Assembly: GCF_020535565.1 (NCBI RefSeq)
Contig: NZ_CP084758.1
Location: 2,383,501-2,447,500 of the forward strand
Source of the DNA: Shinella sp. XGS7
GTDB taxonomy: Bacteria > Pseudomonadota > Gammaproteobacteria > Burkholderiales > Burkholderiaceae_C
Length of the DNA: 64,000 nt
Direction of reading: 5' to 3'
Position numbers and translations under genes: made by a program
Shown here: positions 27,421 to 38,966 of the stretch, in pieces
Layout: every line of letters starts with the position of its first letter
Position numbering within the stretch: the first letter of the stretch is position 1
Notes under the pieces: generated by a model
The model's database searches: none
The model's input: only the letters and a program-made list of their open reading frames with translations
Told to the model about the DNA's origin: nothing

Positions 27421-28061
27421 GAGGAAGAGGAGTCCTGCTTATTGCCCTCGTCGCTCAGGTACTTGCTCATATAGAGACCCTGGGCGAGGGTGAAGATCAG
27501 CATCAGGCCCGTGGTGCCGAAGACCTTGAAGTTGGCCCAGGTCGATGTGCTGTAGTGGTAGGCCACATAGAGATTGAGCACGCCCATGGCGGCGAAGAAG
27601 GCCACCCAGGCCCAGTTGAGCCGGCGCCACACCGGGGCGGGCAGCTGCAGGTCCTTGCCCAGCATGGCCTGCAGCAGGTTCTTGTTGAAGAAGCTCTGGC
27701 TGCCGAAAAAGACCAGGGCCATGGCCCAGTACAGGCCGGTGGGCTTCCACTTGATGAAGGTCTCGCTGTGGAACCAGATGGTGGCCCCGCCCAGCACCAC
27801 CACCAGGGCCAGGCTGATCCAGAGCATCAGGTCGATCTTCTTGCCGCGCAGCTTGAGCAGCAGGGCCTGCAGCAGGGTGGCCGCCATCACCACCAGGGTG
27901 GCCAGCAGCACCGGCGCCTCCTGCGGGCCGACCTGGCCGCCGGAGACCAGAAAGCCGAAATGCTGGGTGGCGAAGGCCGCGGCCGCATCGGCCTGACCTT
28001 CCGCGTATTTGAAAGTGCCGAAGAACAGGATCAGCGGCAGGAAATCGAGGAGCAGCTTCAT
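27417..28061 (-). CDS. yciB: Septation protein A / inner membrane protein YciB
   Basis: 214 residues with five or six TM segments and the IspZ/YciB signature ([33 protein letters not shown]). It is an inner-membrane protein tied to cell-envelope and septum integrity in other bacteria. It overlaps msrB by 4 bp on one side and bolA by 4 bp on the other, a common arrangement in betaproteobacteria. Confidence 0.92.
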   Translation of the reverse strand: MKLLLDFLPLILFFGTFKYAEGQADAAAAFATQHFGFLVSGGQVGPQEAPVLLATLVVMAATLLQALLLKLRGKKIDLMLWISLALVVVLGGATIWFHSETFIKWKPTGLYWAMALVFFGSQSFFNKNLLQAMLGKDLQLPAPVWRRLNWAWVAFFAAMGVLNLYVAYHYSTSTWANFKVFGTTGLMLIFTLAQGLYMSKYLSDEGNKQDSSSS

Positions 28062-28474
28062 TTGGGTGCGAAGTCTATCGCGGCGGAATTGATGCAGAAG
28101 CGCTCGCCCGTGGGCTCGGGGCCGTCCGGGAAGACATGGCCCAGGTGGGAGCCGCAGTTGTTGCAGCGCACTTCCACGCGCACCATGCCGTGGCTGCGGT
28201 CCACCACGCGCTCGATCACCTCGGCATTGACCGGCTCCCAGTAGCTGGGCCAGCCGCAGCCGGCGTCGAACTTGGTGCCGGATTCAAACAGCGGCGTGCC
28301 GCAGCCCACGCAGTTGTAGCGGCCGCTGTCCCAATGGTCCCAGTACTTGCCGGTGAAAGCGCGCTCGGTGGCGGCGTGGCGGGTCACCTGGTACTGCATG
28401 GGGTCCAGCTCCTGGCGCCATTGCTCGTCGCTTTTCTGGACCGGGTAGTCGTGGGGGGTCTTGGAGTCGCTCAT
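28058..28474 (-). CDS. msrB: Peptide-methionine (R)-S-oxide reductase
   Basis: 138 residues. Zinc-binding CxxC pairs are CVGC and CNNC, the fold motif is GCGWPSYW, and the catalytic Cys lies in ERFCINSAA. It repairs methionine-R-sulfoxide. The start at 28474 ([16 protein letters not shown]) fits the family, while longer upstream frames belong to selO. It overlaps both neighbours by 4 bp. With selO, bolA and ppiC it gives this operon a redox and protein-repair character. Confidence 0.94.
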   Translation of the reverse strand: MSDSKTPHDYPVQKSDEQWRQELDPMQYQVTRHAATERAFTGKYWDHWDSGRYNCVGCGTPLFESGTKFDAGCGWPSYWEPVNAEVIERVVDRSHGMVRVEVRCNNCGSHLGHVFPDGPEPTGERFCINSAAIDFAPK

Positions 28475-29979
28475 GATGAACAGGACACGCTGAGGTCTTG
28501 AGCCCAGTCGGGCGGGAAGTCGGCATCGGCCGGGGTGGCCGGGTCGTCGAAGGGCCGGCCGAGCACGCCCAGCAGGCGCTGCACCTCGCCAAAGTCGCCG
28601 GCCTGGGCCTGGCGGATGGCCTGCTCGGCCAGATGGTTGCGCAGCACCACGGCCGGGTTGCAGGCGCGCATGCGCAGGCGGCGCTCGGCGTCCACACTGC
28701 CCTCGGCCGCCAGCCGCGCCTGGTAGCGCAGCGCCCAGGCGTCGAAGCCGGCTCGGTCCAGGAAGAGGTCGCGCAGCGGCGCCTGCTCGGGCGCCTGCGG
28801 GGGCAGGGCGCTGTGGAAATCGGCCAGGCGGCGCCAGGCGATGCTGTAGTCGATGCGGTGCGCGGCCAGCAGGCGCAGGAAGTCGTCCGCCAGGGCCTGG
28901 TCCTCGGCCTGTGCCTGCTGCAGGCCCAGCTTGTCGCGCAGGCGGCGCATCAGGGCGGCCGGGAAGACCTGCCGGTAGACCTCGAGCGCCGCCGGCAGGG
29001 GCGCGCTGGCGGCCTCGCCCTCGCCGGGCATCAGGGGCAGGAGGGCCTGGGCCAGGGCGTGCAGATTCCAGAAGGCCACATTGGGCTGGCGGGCGTAGGC
29101 ATAGCGGCCCTGACCATCGCTGTGGTTGCAGACATGGCCGGGGTCGAAACCGTCCAGAAAGCCGAAGGGGCCGTAGTCCAGCGTGAGGCCCAGCATGGAC
29201 ATATTGTCGGTATTCATCACCCCGTGGCAGAAGCCCACCGCCTGCCATTGGGCGATGAGCTCGGCGGTCTGGCGCACCACCTTCTCCAGCAGGGCCGCCA
29301 CGGGCTGGGGGGCGTCCAGGCATTCGGGCGCGTGGTGGCGCAGAAAGAAGTCGGCCAGCTGGCGCAGCTGTTCGGGGTGGCCATGGTGGGCGAAATGCTC
29401 GAAGTGCCCGAAACGGATGAAGCTGGGCGCCACGCGGGTGAGGACAGCGGCCGTCTCCAGGGTCTCGCGCCGCACCGGCAGGGCCGAGCCGGTGAGGGCC
29501 AGGGCGCGCGTGGTGGGAATGCCCAGGCCGTGCATGGCCTCGGAGCAGAGGAACTCGCGGATGGAGGAGCGCAGCACCGCGCGGCCGTCGCCCATGCGGG
29601 AGTAGGGCGTCAGGCCCGCGCCCTTGAGCTGCAGCTCCATGGGCCCGTGGGGCGTGTCCAGCTCGCCCAGCCAGAGGGCGCGCCCATCGCCCAGCTGACC
29701 GGCCCAGACGCCGAACTGGTGGCCGCTGTAGACGCTGGCCAGCGGACGCATGCCGGGCCACAGCGCATTGCCGCTGAAGACCTGCAGGGCGGTGTCGTCG
29801 GCCCAGTCGGCCGGCAGGCCCAGCAGGGCGGCGCAGGCCGGGCTGCTGGCCACCCAGTGCGGCGCGGGCATGCCGGTGGGCGGCAGCTCGGTGTAGAAGT
29901 CCGGGCCCAGCGCGGCAAAGCGGTTGGGCCAGGGGCCGGGCGGGCGGGCAGACAGGGCGGGCTGGGGCAGGGCGGACAT
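28471..29979 (-). CDS. selO: Protein adenylyltransferase SelO (YdiU)
   Basis: 502 residues of the pseudokinase-fold SelO family, which transfers AMP from ATP to protein hydroxyls and is linked to the oxidative-stress response. Family motifs include [42 protein letters not shown] and [10 protein letters not shown]. The C-terminus ends SCSS, where eukaryotic SelO has selenocysteine; here it is ordinary Cys. The start at 29979 (MSALPQPAL) was chosen because the longer frame enters non-conserved sequence. It is the first gene of the minus-strand operon and overlaps msrB by 4 bp. Confidence 0.92.
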   Translation of the reverse strand: MSALPQPALSARPPGPWPNRFAALGPDFYTELPPTGMPAPHWVASSPACAALLGLPADWADDTALQVFSGNALWPGMRPLASVYSGHQFGVWAGQLGDGRALWLGELDTPHGPMELQLKGAGLTPYSRMGDGRAVLRSSIREFLCSEAMHGLGIPTTRALALTGSALPVRRETLETAAVLTRVAPSFIRFGHFEHFAHHGHPEQLRQLADFFLRHHAPECLDAPQPVAALLEKVVRQTAELIAQWQAVGFCHGVMNTDNMSMLGLTLDYGPFGFLDGFDPGHVCNHSDGQGRYAYARQPNVAFWNLHALAQALLPLMPGEGEAASAPLPAALEVYRQVFPAALMRRLRDKLGLQQAQAEDQALADDFLRLLAAHRIDYSIAWRRLADFHSALPPQAPEQAPLRDLFLDRAGFDAWALRYQARLAAEGSVDAERRLRMRACNPAVVLRNHLAEQAIRQAQAGDFGEVQRLLGVLGRPFDDPATPADADFPPDWAQDLSVSCSS

Positions 29980-30180
29980 CGTGGGCCAGTGTAGCCAGCG
30001 CTCCCTGCCCCCTGCTGAGGCGGGGCTTAAGTCGCGCCGGCCGCGCAGTGAATACCCTGAGGCCCCGGGCGGGCCCTGTGTAACGAGGGTGACTCTGGGG
30101 CGGCGCGAGCGCGGCTTAAACTGGGTCGAAACCCTGCTCCCTCCACCGGGGAACCTCACAGAAAGAACAGGAGACTGCCG

Positions 30181-31830
<1,650 letters not shown>

Positions 31831-31832
31831 GA

Positions 31833-31856
31833 CCCTGGGGGCATCCCGCCCCAGGG
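31833..31856 (+). terminator. Hairpin after the acyl-CoA synthetase gene
   Basis: Stem CCCTGGGG/CCCCAGGG (31833-31840/31849-31856) with an 8-base loop, immediately after the stop codon. It lacks a T-run, so it may attenuate rather than fully terminate transcription into the transporter genes. Confidence 0.55.
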
Positions 31857-31930
31857 CAATCCCCGTGGCCGCCGCGCGGCCACGGCTGCATAAGCTTGAA
31901 TCGCCTTGCCAACCATAAAAGGAGACAACG

Positions 31931-33175
31931 ATGTACAGCAGCTGCAAGCATGTCCTGAGGGCCACCGTGGCGGCGGGTCTCGTCGCCGCGGCGCTGCCGG
32001 TCCTGGCGCAGAAGGGTGAGACGGTGAAGATCGCCTGGATCGATCCGCTCTCCGGCCTGATGGCCCCGGTGGGGCAGAACCAGGTGAAGAGCTTCCAGTT
32101 CTTTGCCGAGAAGTTCAATGCCAGCAACCCGGCCGGCGTGAAGTTCGAGATCATCGCGATCGACAACAAGCTCAGCCCGGCCGAGAGCCTGAACGCGCTC
32201 AAGTCCGCCATCGACCAGGGTGTGCGCTACGTGACCCAGGGCAATGGTTCGGGCGCGGCCCTGGCCATCATCGACGCGATCAACAAGCACAACGAGCGCA
32301 ATCCGGGCAAGGAGGTGGTCTACCTCAACCACTCGGCAGTGGACCCGGACCTGACCAACAGCAAGTGCAGCTACTGGCACTTCCGCATGGATGCCGACAC
32401 CTCCATGAAGATGGAGGCCATGAGCAGCTTCATCAAGGACCAGCCCGAGATCAAGAAGGTCTACCTGCTCAACCAGAACTATGCCCACGGCCACCAGGTG
32501 GCCAAGTACGCCAAGGAGACCCTGGCGCGCAAGCGGCCCGACATCCAGATCGCCGGCGAGGACCTGCATCCCCTGGCCCAGGTGCGCGACTTCGCGCCCT
32601 ATGTGGCCAAGATCAAGGCCAGCGGGGCCGACACCGTGATCACCGGCAACTGGGGCTCGGACCTGGCCCTGCTGATCAAGGCGGCCAATGAGGCGGGCTA
32701 CACCGGCAAGTTCTTCACCTACTACGCCGGCGTCACCGGCACGCCCACCGCCCTGGGCGCCGGTTCGGTTGGGCGGGTCTACCAGATCTCCTACAACCAC
32801 TACAACATGGGCGGCCAGATGCAGAAGTGGCAGGAGGAGTTCCAGAAGAAGTTCGACGCCGACTTCTACACCGGCAGCGTGGTCCACATCTACACCCTGC
32901 TGAGCGAGGCCATGGCCAAGGCCAAGAGCACCGACCCGGTCAAGGTGGCGGCGGCGCTGGAAGGGCTCAAGAGCAAGAGCTTCAACGGCGAGGTGGAGGT
33001 GCGCAAGACCGACCACCAGCTGCAGCAGACGCTCTATCTCTCGGTCTGGCAGAAGACCGATGCCAAGAACACTTACAGCGCGGAGAAGACCGGCATGACC
33101 TTCGCGCCGGTGCGCACCTTCGAGCCCTATGTGTCCAGCACGCCGACTTCCTGCCAGATGAAGCGGCCGGGCTGA
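31931..33175 (+). CDS. HAAT-type ABC transporter substrate-binding protein
   Basis: 414 residues: a signal peptide cleaved near ALPVLA/Q (residue ~27), then a type I periplasmic-binding fold (Peripla_BP_6). It belongs to the LivK-like group, but the wider family binds many amino acids, short-chain acids and aromatics. An AGGAG-like site (AAAGGAGAC) precedes the ATG. It is the first gene of a receptor-two permeases-two ATPases set, 143 bp ahead of the first permease. Confidence 0.9.
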   Translation: MYSSCKHVLRATVAAGLVAAALPVLAQKGETVKIAWIDPLSGLMAPVGQNQVKSFQFFAEKFNASNPAGVKFEIIAIDNKLSPAESLNALKSAIDQGVRYVTQGNGSGAALAIIDAINKHNERNPGKEVVYLNHSAVDPDLTNSKCSYWHFRMDADTSMKMEAMSSFIKDQPEIKKVYLLNQNYAHGHQVAKYAKETLARKRPDIQIAGEDLHPLAQVRDFAPYVAKIKASGADTVITGNWGSDLALLIKAANEAGYTGKFFTYYAGVTGTPTALGAGSVGRVYQISYNHYNMGGQMQKWQEEFQKKFDADFYTGSVVHIYTLLSEAMAKAKSTDPVKVAAALEGLKSKSFNGEVEVRKTDHQLQQTLYLSVWQKTDAKNTYSAEKTGMTFAPVRTFEPYVSSTPTSCQMKRPG

Positions 33176-33318
33176 GTCACCGGCGCGCGGCAAGTCCTGA
33201 CCCTCATCCGGCCGCCCCCGGCACCGGATGGGGCATGATGCGCGCCCTGTCCCGGGCAGCCCCCGCAGCGGCGGGGCCGTGCCGGGCCTCCATGGCTTCG
33301 TGACCACGGGCTCATACC

Positions 33319-34320
33319 TTGGACCAGATCCTCATCAACCTGCTCAACGGCCTGTCCTCCGGACTGCTGCTGTTCATGCTCAGCTCCGGCCTCACGCTGA
33401 TCTTCAGCATGATGGGCGTGCTGAACTTCGCGCATGCCAGCTTCTACATGCTGGGCGCCTACATCGCCTACACCTTCAGCGCCTGGCTGGGCTTCTGGCC
33501 GGCCCTGCTGCTGGCGCCGGTGGCGGTGGGCCTGCTGGGCGCGCTGTTCGAGCGCGGCGTGCTGCGCCGCGTGCACCGCTTCGGCCATGTGCCGGAGCTG
33601 CTCATCACCTTCGGCCTGTCCTATGTGATCCTGGAGCTGGTGCAGCTGGTCTGGGGCCGGGTGGCCGTGCCCTTCAATCCGCCGGCCGCCCTGCAGGGCG
33701 CGGCCTTCACCATCATCCAGAGCCCGGCCAGCGGCCTGAGCCTGGTGCTGGGCGATGCGGCGCCCGCGCTGTGCACGGCAGCCCTGTGCTCCAAATTTCC
33801 GCTCACCCGCGCTTTCGTGATGCTGGTGGCCCTGGCCATGCTGCTGGCCCTGTGGCTGATGCTCACCCGCACCCGCATCGGCCTGGTGATCCAGGCCGCG
33901 CTCACCCACCCGGAGATGGTGGAGGCCCTGGGCCACAACGTGCCGCGGGTCTTCATGCTGGTCTTCGGCAGCGGCTGCGCGCTGGCGGCCCTGGCCGGGG
34001 TGATCGGCGGCATCACCTTCGTCACCGAGCCGGCCATGGCCACTATCGTGGGCTCCATCATCTTCGTGGTGGTGGTGGTGGGCGGGGTGGGCTCCCTGGC
34101 CGGCGCCTTTGTGGGCTCCCTCCTGATCGGCCTGCTGCAGACCCTGCCGCTGACCGTGGACAGCTCCCTGGCCAGCCTCTTCAAGCTGGGCCCCGACACC
34201 TTCGGCTACCCCCTGCTGAAGCTCACCCTGGCCCAGGTGGCGCCCATCCTGCCCTATCTGCTGATGGTGCTGATCCTGATCTTCCGGCCCAAGGGCCTGC
34301 TGGGCACGCGGGATGAATGA
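33319..34320 (+). CDS. livH: HAAT ABC permease, LivH-like
   Basis: 333 residues with eight or more TM segments and the LivH fold (QILINLLNGLSSGLLLFML at the N-terminus; VVVVGGVGSLAGAFVGSLLIGLLQT near the C-terminus). The start appears to be TTG at 33319, since no ATG fits the conserved N-terminus; no convincing ribosome site is visible. It overlaps the next gene by 8 bp. Confidence 0.88.
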   Translation: MDQILINLLNGLSSGLLLFMLSSGLTLIFSMMGVLNFAHASFYMLGAYIAYTFSAWLGFWPALLLAPVAVGLLGALFERGVLRRVHRFGHVPELLITFGLSYVILELVQLVWGRVAVPFNPPAALQGAAFTIIQSPASGLSLVLGDAAPALCTAALCSKFPLTRAFVMLVALAMLLALWLMLTRTRIGLVIQAALTHPEMVEALGHNVPRVFMLVFGSGCALAALAGVIGGITFVTEPAMATIVGSIIFVVVVVGGVGSLAGAFVGSLLIGLLQTLPLTVDSSLASLFKLGPDTFGYPLLKLTLAQVAPILPYLLMVLILIFRPKGLLGTRDE

Positions 34321-35626
34321 GATGAGCCGCTCCCTCTCCACCCCTCACTACCACTTCAAGCCCTACAACGTCGGCCGCTGGCTGGTCTGGGGCCTCTTTG
34401 CCCTGGTGCTGGGCGTGTCGCCCCTGATCTGGACCAGCTCGCTGTCGCAGACCATGCTGAGCCAGATGGGCATAGGCATCATCGCCTGCCTGGCCTACAA
34501 CGTGCTGCTGGGCCAGGGCGGCATGCTGAGCTTCGGCCACGCCGTCTACAGCGGCCTGGGGTCCTTTCTCGCCATCCACACGCTCAACCAGGTCTCGGCC
34601 GGCCAGCTCAGCCTGCCGGTGAGCCTGGTGCCCCTGGTGGGCGGCCTGGCCGGGCTCTTCTTCGCGGCGCTGTTCGGCTATGTGTCCACCAAGAAGGCGG
34701 GCACGCCCTTCGCGATGATCACCCTGGGGCTGGGCGAGCTGATCTGGTCCATGAGCCTGATGCTGCCCGAGTTCTTCGGCGGCGAGGGTGGCATCTCCAC
34801 CAACCGCGTGGTGGGCCCGCCGGTGATGGGCATCAGCTTCGGCCCGCAGATCCAGGTCTACTACCTGATCGCGATCTACTGCTTCGTCTGCACTGCGGCC
34901 CTGTTCGCGCTCACGCGCACGCCCTTGGGCCGCATGCTCAATGCGGTGCGCGACAACCCGGAGCGCGTGGAGTTCATCGGCTACGACACGCAGTGGGTGC
35001 GCTACCTGGCCTTCATGATCTCGGGCTTCTTCGCCGGCGTGGCGGGCGGCCTGGGCGCGATCAACTTCGAGATCGTCACGGCCGAGGTGGTGGGCGCGGC
35101 CCGCTCGGGCGCCTACCTGCTCTTCACCTTTCTGGGCGGCGCCACCTTCTTCTTCGGCCCCATCATCGGCGCGGTGCTGATGGTGCTGGCCGGCGTGCTG
35201 CTCTCGGAGCTGACCAAGGCCTGGCTGCTTTATCTGGGCCTGATCTTCCTCTTCATGGTGATGTACGCGCCGGGCGGCTTCGCGGCCCTGATCATGATGA
35301 ATCTGCGCGTGGCCGCCTTCGGCAAGCTGCGCCAGCTCTGGACCGCCTATCTGGGTCTGGCCGGTGCGGGTCTGGGCATGCTGGTGGGGGGCTCGGCCAT
35401 GATCGAGATGGTCTACCACCTGCAGCTCAACGAGGCCCTGGGGCCGCAGCTGGTCTTCATGGGCGCCACGCTCAATGCCCATGGCGTGGATGCCTGGCTG
35501 GGCGCGGGCCTGCTGCTGCTGGTGAGCCTGGGCCTCTTCGAGCTGACCCGGCGCGAGTTCAAGCGCCAGTGGGACCAGACCCAGGAGGAAATCGAGAAGG
35601 AAATCAAGCGGAGGGAAGCGCTGTGA
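34313..35626 (+). CDS. livM: HAAT ABC permease, LivM-like, with C-terminal extension
   Basis: 437 residues. The first ~335 form a standard LivM permease (LLGQGGMLSFGHAVYSG, NPERVEFIGYD, FAGVAGGLGAINFE). About 100 further residues contain two extra hydrophobic segments and a charged tail (RREFKRQWDQTQEEIEKEI). The start may be 34313 or the in-frame ATG at 34322. It overlaps livH and, by one base of coupling (GTGA), the ATPase gene after it. Confidence 0.87.
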   Translation: MNEMSRSLSTPHYHFKPYNVGRWLVWGLFALVLGVSPLIWTSSLSQTMLSQMGIGIIACLAYNVLLGQGGMLSFGHAVYSGLGSFLAIHTLNQVSAGQLSLPVSLVPLVGGLAGLFFAALFGYVSTKKAGTPFAMITLGLGELIWSMSLMLPEFFGGEGGISTNRVVGPPVMGISFGPQIQVYYLIAIYCFVCTAALFALTRTPLGRMLNAVRDNPERVEFIGYDTQWVRYLAFMISGFFAGVAGGLGAINFEIVTAEVVGAARSGAYLLFTFLGGATFFFGPIIGAVLMVLAGVLLSELTKAWLLYLGLIFLFMVMYAPGGFAALIMMNLRVAAFGKLRQLWTAYLGLAGAGLGMLVGGSAMIEMVYHLQLNEALGPQLVFMGATLNAHGVDAWLGAGLLLLVSLGLFELTRREFKRQWDQTQEEIEKEIKRREAL

Positions 35627-36414
35627 GTCAGCCATCCGAGTTCGCCCTGGAACTGCTGGATGTGCGCAAGCGCTTCGGCAAGAGCGAGATCATCCGCGGG
35701 GCCCAGCTGCAGGTGCGGCCGGGCGATCGGGTGGCCATCATCGGCCCCAATGGCGCGGGCAAGAGCACGCTGTTCAATCTGATCAGCGGCCGCTTCGCGC
35801 CCAGCAGCGGCGAGATCCGCCTGCAGGGCCAGCGCATCGACGGGCTCAAACCCTATGAGATCAACCGCCGCGGCCTTTCGCGCAGCTTCCAGGTCTCCAA
35901 CCTCTTCACCCGGCTCTCGGTCTTCGAGAACATACGCTGCGCCCTGCTGTGGTCCATGGGCCACCGCTACGCCTTCTGGCGCTTCCTGGCCGACCTGGAA
36001 GACGTGAACGAGCGCGCCGAGCAGCTGCTGGAGATGCTGCATCTGGACAAGCGCCGTGATGTGCTGGCCATGAACCTGACCTATGCCGAGGCGCGGGCCC
36101 TGGAGATCGGCATCACCATCGCCGGGGGCTCCAGCGTGATCCTGCTGGATGAGCCCACGGCCGGCATGAGCAAGAGCGAGACCAAGCGCTTCATCCAGCT
36201 GATCCGCGAGGTCACCGAGGGCAAGACCCTGCTCACCGTGGAGCACGATATGGGCGTGGTCTTCGGCCTGGCCGACAAGATCGCGGTCCTGGTCTATGGC
36301 GAGGTCATCGCCTTCGACACCCCGGAGGCGGTGCGCGCCAATGCCCGGGTGCAGGAGGCCTATCTGGGCTCGGTGCTGGCCGAGCAGCAGGCGGCGGGAG
36401 CACACACAGCATGA
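35623..36414 (+). CDS. livG: HAAT ABC ATPase, LivG-like
   Basis: 263 residues. Walker A is GPNGAGKST and Walker B is VILLDEPTAGMS; the signature is atypical, reading LTYAEARALEI where LSxGxQ is usual. Such weak signatures occur in some LivG branches. The H-loop is VEHDM. A GTG start at 35623 overlaps the livM stop and follows GGAGGGA. It pairs with the downstream LivF to power the transporter. Confidence 0.88.
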   Translation: MSQPSEFALELLDVRKRFGKSEIIRGAQLQVRPGDRVAIIGPNGAGKSTLFNLISGRFAPSSGEIRLQGQRIDGLKPYEINRRGLSRSFQVSNLFTRLSVFENIRCALLWSMGHRYAFWRFLADLEDVNERAEQLLEMLHLDKRRDVLAMNLTYAEARALEIGITIAGGSSVILLDEPTAGMSKSETKRFIQLIREVTEGKTLLTVEHDMGVVFGLADKIAVLVYGEVIAFDTPEAVRANARVQEAYLGSVLAEQQAAGAHTA

Positions 36415-37130
36415 GCCAGGACCAAGCCAAGACCCTGAGGCTGGACAACGTCCACGCCTTCTACGGCAAGAGCCATGTGCTGCATGGCGTGAGCATGGAG
36501 CTGCGGCCGGGCGAGATCGTCAGCCTGCTGGGCCGCAATGGCTCGGGGCGCTCCACCACGGTCAAGACCATCATGGGCCAGGTGGACGGCAGCGGCTCGG
36601 TGCGCTTCGGCGAGCGCGAGCTGCTGGGCCTCAAGGCCTATGAGATCGCCCAGCTGGGCCTGGGCTATGTGCCGGAGAACCGCGACATCTTCCCCAAGCT
36701 CACGGTGCACCAGAACCTGATGCTGGGCCAGAAGTCGCGCACCAAGCGCCAGCCGCGCTGGAGCTTCGAGGACATGTACCGCATGTTCCCCCGCCTCAAG
36801 GAGCGCCAGCACACCGAGGCCGGCGTGCTCTCCGGCGGCGAGCAGCAGATGCTCACCCTGTGCCGCACCCTGATGGGCGACCCCGACCTGATCATGATCG
36901 ACGAGCCCACCGAGGGCCTGGCGCCCAAGATCGTGGAACTGGTGGCCGAGTACCTCAAGGAACTCAAGCGGCGCGGCCTGGCCGTGCTGCTGGTGGAGCA
37001 GAAGCTGGCCATCGCCCTGGAGATCTCCGAGCGCTGCTATGTGATGGGCCATGGCCGCATCGTCTTCGAGGGCACGCCGGCCGATCTGCGGGCCAACGCC
37101 TATGTGCGCAAGGAGTGGCTGGAGGTCTGA
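36411..37130 (+). CDS. livF: HAAT ABC ATPase, LivF-like
   Basis: 239 residues. Walker A is GRNGSGRST, with Arg in place of the usual Lys before Ser-Thr (GxxGxGKST), an odd substitution at the phosphate-binding lysine. The signature LSGGEQQM and Walker B LIMIDEPTEGL are normal. It overlaps livG by 4 bp and ends the transporter operon. If the Arg is real, ATP hydrolysis at this site may be impaired and the heterodimer asymmetric. Confidence 0.88.
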   Translation: MSQDQAKTLRLDNVHAFYGKSHVLHGVSMELRPGEIVSLLGRNGSGRSTTVKTIMGQVDGSGSVRFGERELLGLKAYEIAQLGLGYVPENRDIFPKLTVHQNLMLGQKSRTKRQPRWSFEDMYRMFPRLKERQHTEAGVLSGGEQQMLTLCRTLMGDPDLIMIDEPTEGLAPKIVELVAEYLKELKRRGLAVLLVEQKLAIALEISERCYVMGHGRIVFEGTPADLRANAYVRKEWLEV

Positions 37131-37215
37131 GCCTGCTGGCTCGGTGGGCAGCGCCTGGGGCAGGGGCTGGTCCCTCAGGCTCAGGGTCGGGTCGTGCCCA
37201 GGGGGCTACCCGCAT

Positions 37216-37313
37216 TGACAAGACCTGTCACCAGGCCCCTCACCTCGGGGGATGCGGCCCCGCGGAGAGGGGCTTGAATGTGTAAGCAATCTGTGTCAAT
37301 TGTTTGGGTGACA
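37216..37313. promoter_or_regulatory. TGACA/TGTCA inverted repeats upstream of the FeeM-like gene
   Basis: Two inverted pairs lie in the 254-bp gap: TGACA-N5-TGTCA at 37216-37230 and TGTCA-N10-TGACA at 37294-37313. They look like regulator half-sites for the gene starting at 37385. The cognate protein is unknown. Confidence 0.4.
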
Positions 37314-37384
37314 TGTCGGGCGCGAATTTGTCGCCATCCCCCGGCTAGACTGCGGCGCAAACAAAGCCAAGGTCCTCCGCAGTC

Positions 37385-38143
37385 ATGCACACAGCCAGTA
37401 CCGTGATGGGTTCCAGTGTCGGCAATCCGACCCTGTCCAACTTCCGGGCCCACCGTGCGGCGGCAGGCTTTGCCATCCACGCGGCCGATTCCCACCAGCA
37501 CCGTCAGGCGGCCAGCCAGCTGGTGCATCGCCGCTATCTGCAGCGCGGTTACCGCCGCGGCCAGGGCGCCGGGGCGGAGTCGGCGCAGGAGCCGCATCTG
37601 CTGGTCTTCAGCGCCACCGGCAGCGAAGGCCCGCTGGGCACCCTGGGCGTGCGCCTGGATTCGGCCCTGGGCCTGAACGCCGATGTGGTGTTCGGTGCCG
37701 AGCTGGACGCGCTGCGCGCCGCCGGCCACCAGCTTTGCGAATTCACCCAGCTGGCCCTGGATGCCGACACGGCCTCCAAGCGCGTGCTGGCCGCGCTCTT
37801 CCACACCGCCTATCTGCATGCCTACAAGCTGCAGGGTAAGCGCACCCTGGTGATCGAGGTGAACCCGCGCCATGTGGCCTACTACCGCCGCATGCTGGGT
37901 TTTCGCGTCTGCAGCGATGTGCGCATCAATCCGCGCGTGCAGGCGCCGGCCGTGCTGCTGTGCCTGGATCTGGCCCACGTGGAGCAGCAGATCGCCCTGC
38001 ATGGCGGCCGCCCCGAGCGCGCCAGCGAGTTGCGCACGCTCTACCCCTACGCCTTCTCGGCCCATGAAGAGGCCGAGCTGCTCTTCAATCTGGGTCAGGC
38101 CCCGCGGGCCACGTCAGGCCTCGCGCCAGCCCAGCTGGCGTGA
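37385..38143 (+). CDS. FeeM-like N-acyl amino acid synthase (GNAT fold)
   Basis: 252 residues. The central region matches the N-acyl amino acid synthase FeeM domain: a tyrosine/arginine-rich entry (LVHRRYLQRGYRRG), LCEFTQLALD, and EVNPRHVAYYRRMLGFRV. Family members transfer an acyl chain from acyl carrier protein to an amino acid, giving long-chain N-acyl amino acids. In Burkholderiales such genes are often linked to exosortase/PEP-CTERM systems. It has a long leader with inverted repeats. The 3' end overlaps the convergent IclR gene by 30 bp. Confidence 0.78.
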   Translation: MHTASTVMGSSVGNPTLSNFRAHRAAAGFAIHAADSHQHRQAASQLVHRRYLQRGYRRGQGAGAESAQEPHLLVFSATGSEGPLGTLGVRLDSALGLNADVVFGAELDALRAAGHQLCEFTQLALDADTASKRVLAALFHTAYLHAYKLQGKRTLVIEVNPRHVAYYRRMLGFRVCSDVRINPRVQAPAVLLCLDLAHVEQQIALHGGRPERASELRTLYPYAFSAHEEAELLFNLGQAPRATSGLAPAQLA

Positions 38144-38890
38144 GAGTTCCAGGCCCACGCGCTTGAGCGCCTGGGCGGCCGGGCCGTCCAGCCGCGCATC
38201 GAAGCTGCCGCTGGCGCCAATCGCCGTGAGGCTCAGGGCCATGCGGCCCTGATCATCGAAGACCGGCGCTGCCAGCGCGCTCACCCCCGCCACCACCCCG
38301 TCCTGCGAGGCGGCAATGCCCACCAGGCGTGCCTGGGCCAGATGCGCCTCCAGCTCGGGCGGTGCCTGCTCCAGGCCTTCCAGGCGCAGGGCGGCCAGCA
38401 CCTGGGCCGGGGCCAGATGGGCGGCAAAGAGCCGGCCCGAGGCCGTGCCGGTCAGGCTCATCACCGTGCCGTGGCGCATGCTGATGTGTACCGGCGTGGG
38501 CGCCTCGGCCACGCGCACGATGGTGGGGCCGCGGCTGCCCCAGACGGCAATCGCCACCGTGTGGCCCAGCAGGGCGGCCAGTTCCTCGATGCGCGGCGTG
38601 GCCAGGCGCACCGGGTCATATTGCTGCAGGCTGATCAGGCCCAGCTGCAGGGCCAGGGGCCCCAGACCGTAGCGGCCGCCGCCGGCTTCCTGCTCCACCA
38701 GGCCCAGCTTGATGAAGCTCACCAGATAGGGGTGGGCCTTGGCCGGCGGCATGCCGGCCTCGCGCGCCAGGTCCTTGAGCGCCAGGGGGCGGCCATGGTG
38801 GGCCAGGGCGATCAGCAGCTGACCGCCCACCTCGATGCTCTGTATGCCGCGCGGGCCGCCGCGCTCGGCGGGCGCCGTCTGTGAATCCAT
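38114..38890 (-). CDS. IclR-family regulator of the adjacent homogentisate cluster
   Basis: 258 residues: a winged helix (~15-75) and an IclR effector domain (~90-255). It diverges from the MBL gene that heads the aromatic cluster across 131 bp containing a perfect 10-bp-arm palindrome. By position it probably controls that cluster in response to an aromatic acid. It overlaps the end of the FeeM-like gene. Host codon use. Confidence 0.87.
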   Translation of the reverse strand: MDSQTAPAERGGPRGIQSIEVGGQLLIALAHHGRPLALKDLAREAGMPPAKAHPYLVSFIKLGLVEQEAGGGRYGLGPLALQLGLISLQQYDPVRLATPRIEELAALLGHTVAIAVWGSRGPTIVRVAEAPTPVHISMRHGTVMSLTGTASGRLFAAHLAPAQVLAALRLEGLEQAPPELEAHLAQARLVGIAASQDGVVAGVSALAAPVFDDQGRMALSLTAIGASGSFDARLDGPAAQALKRVGLELSRQLGWREA

Positions 38891-38966
38891 GGGGCTAGGG
38901 TTTTTACCTAAAACAATCGATTAGACATTAACAAACGCGATGACTAAGATCAAGTCGCTGATTCGT

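Noticed and set aside
28471..28490. Selenocysteine at the SelO C-terminus
   Set aside because: The codon is TGC (Cys) in SCSS, not TGA, and no SECIS-like hairpin is needed.
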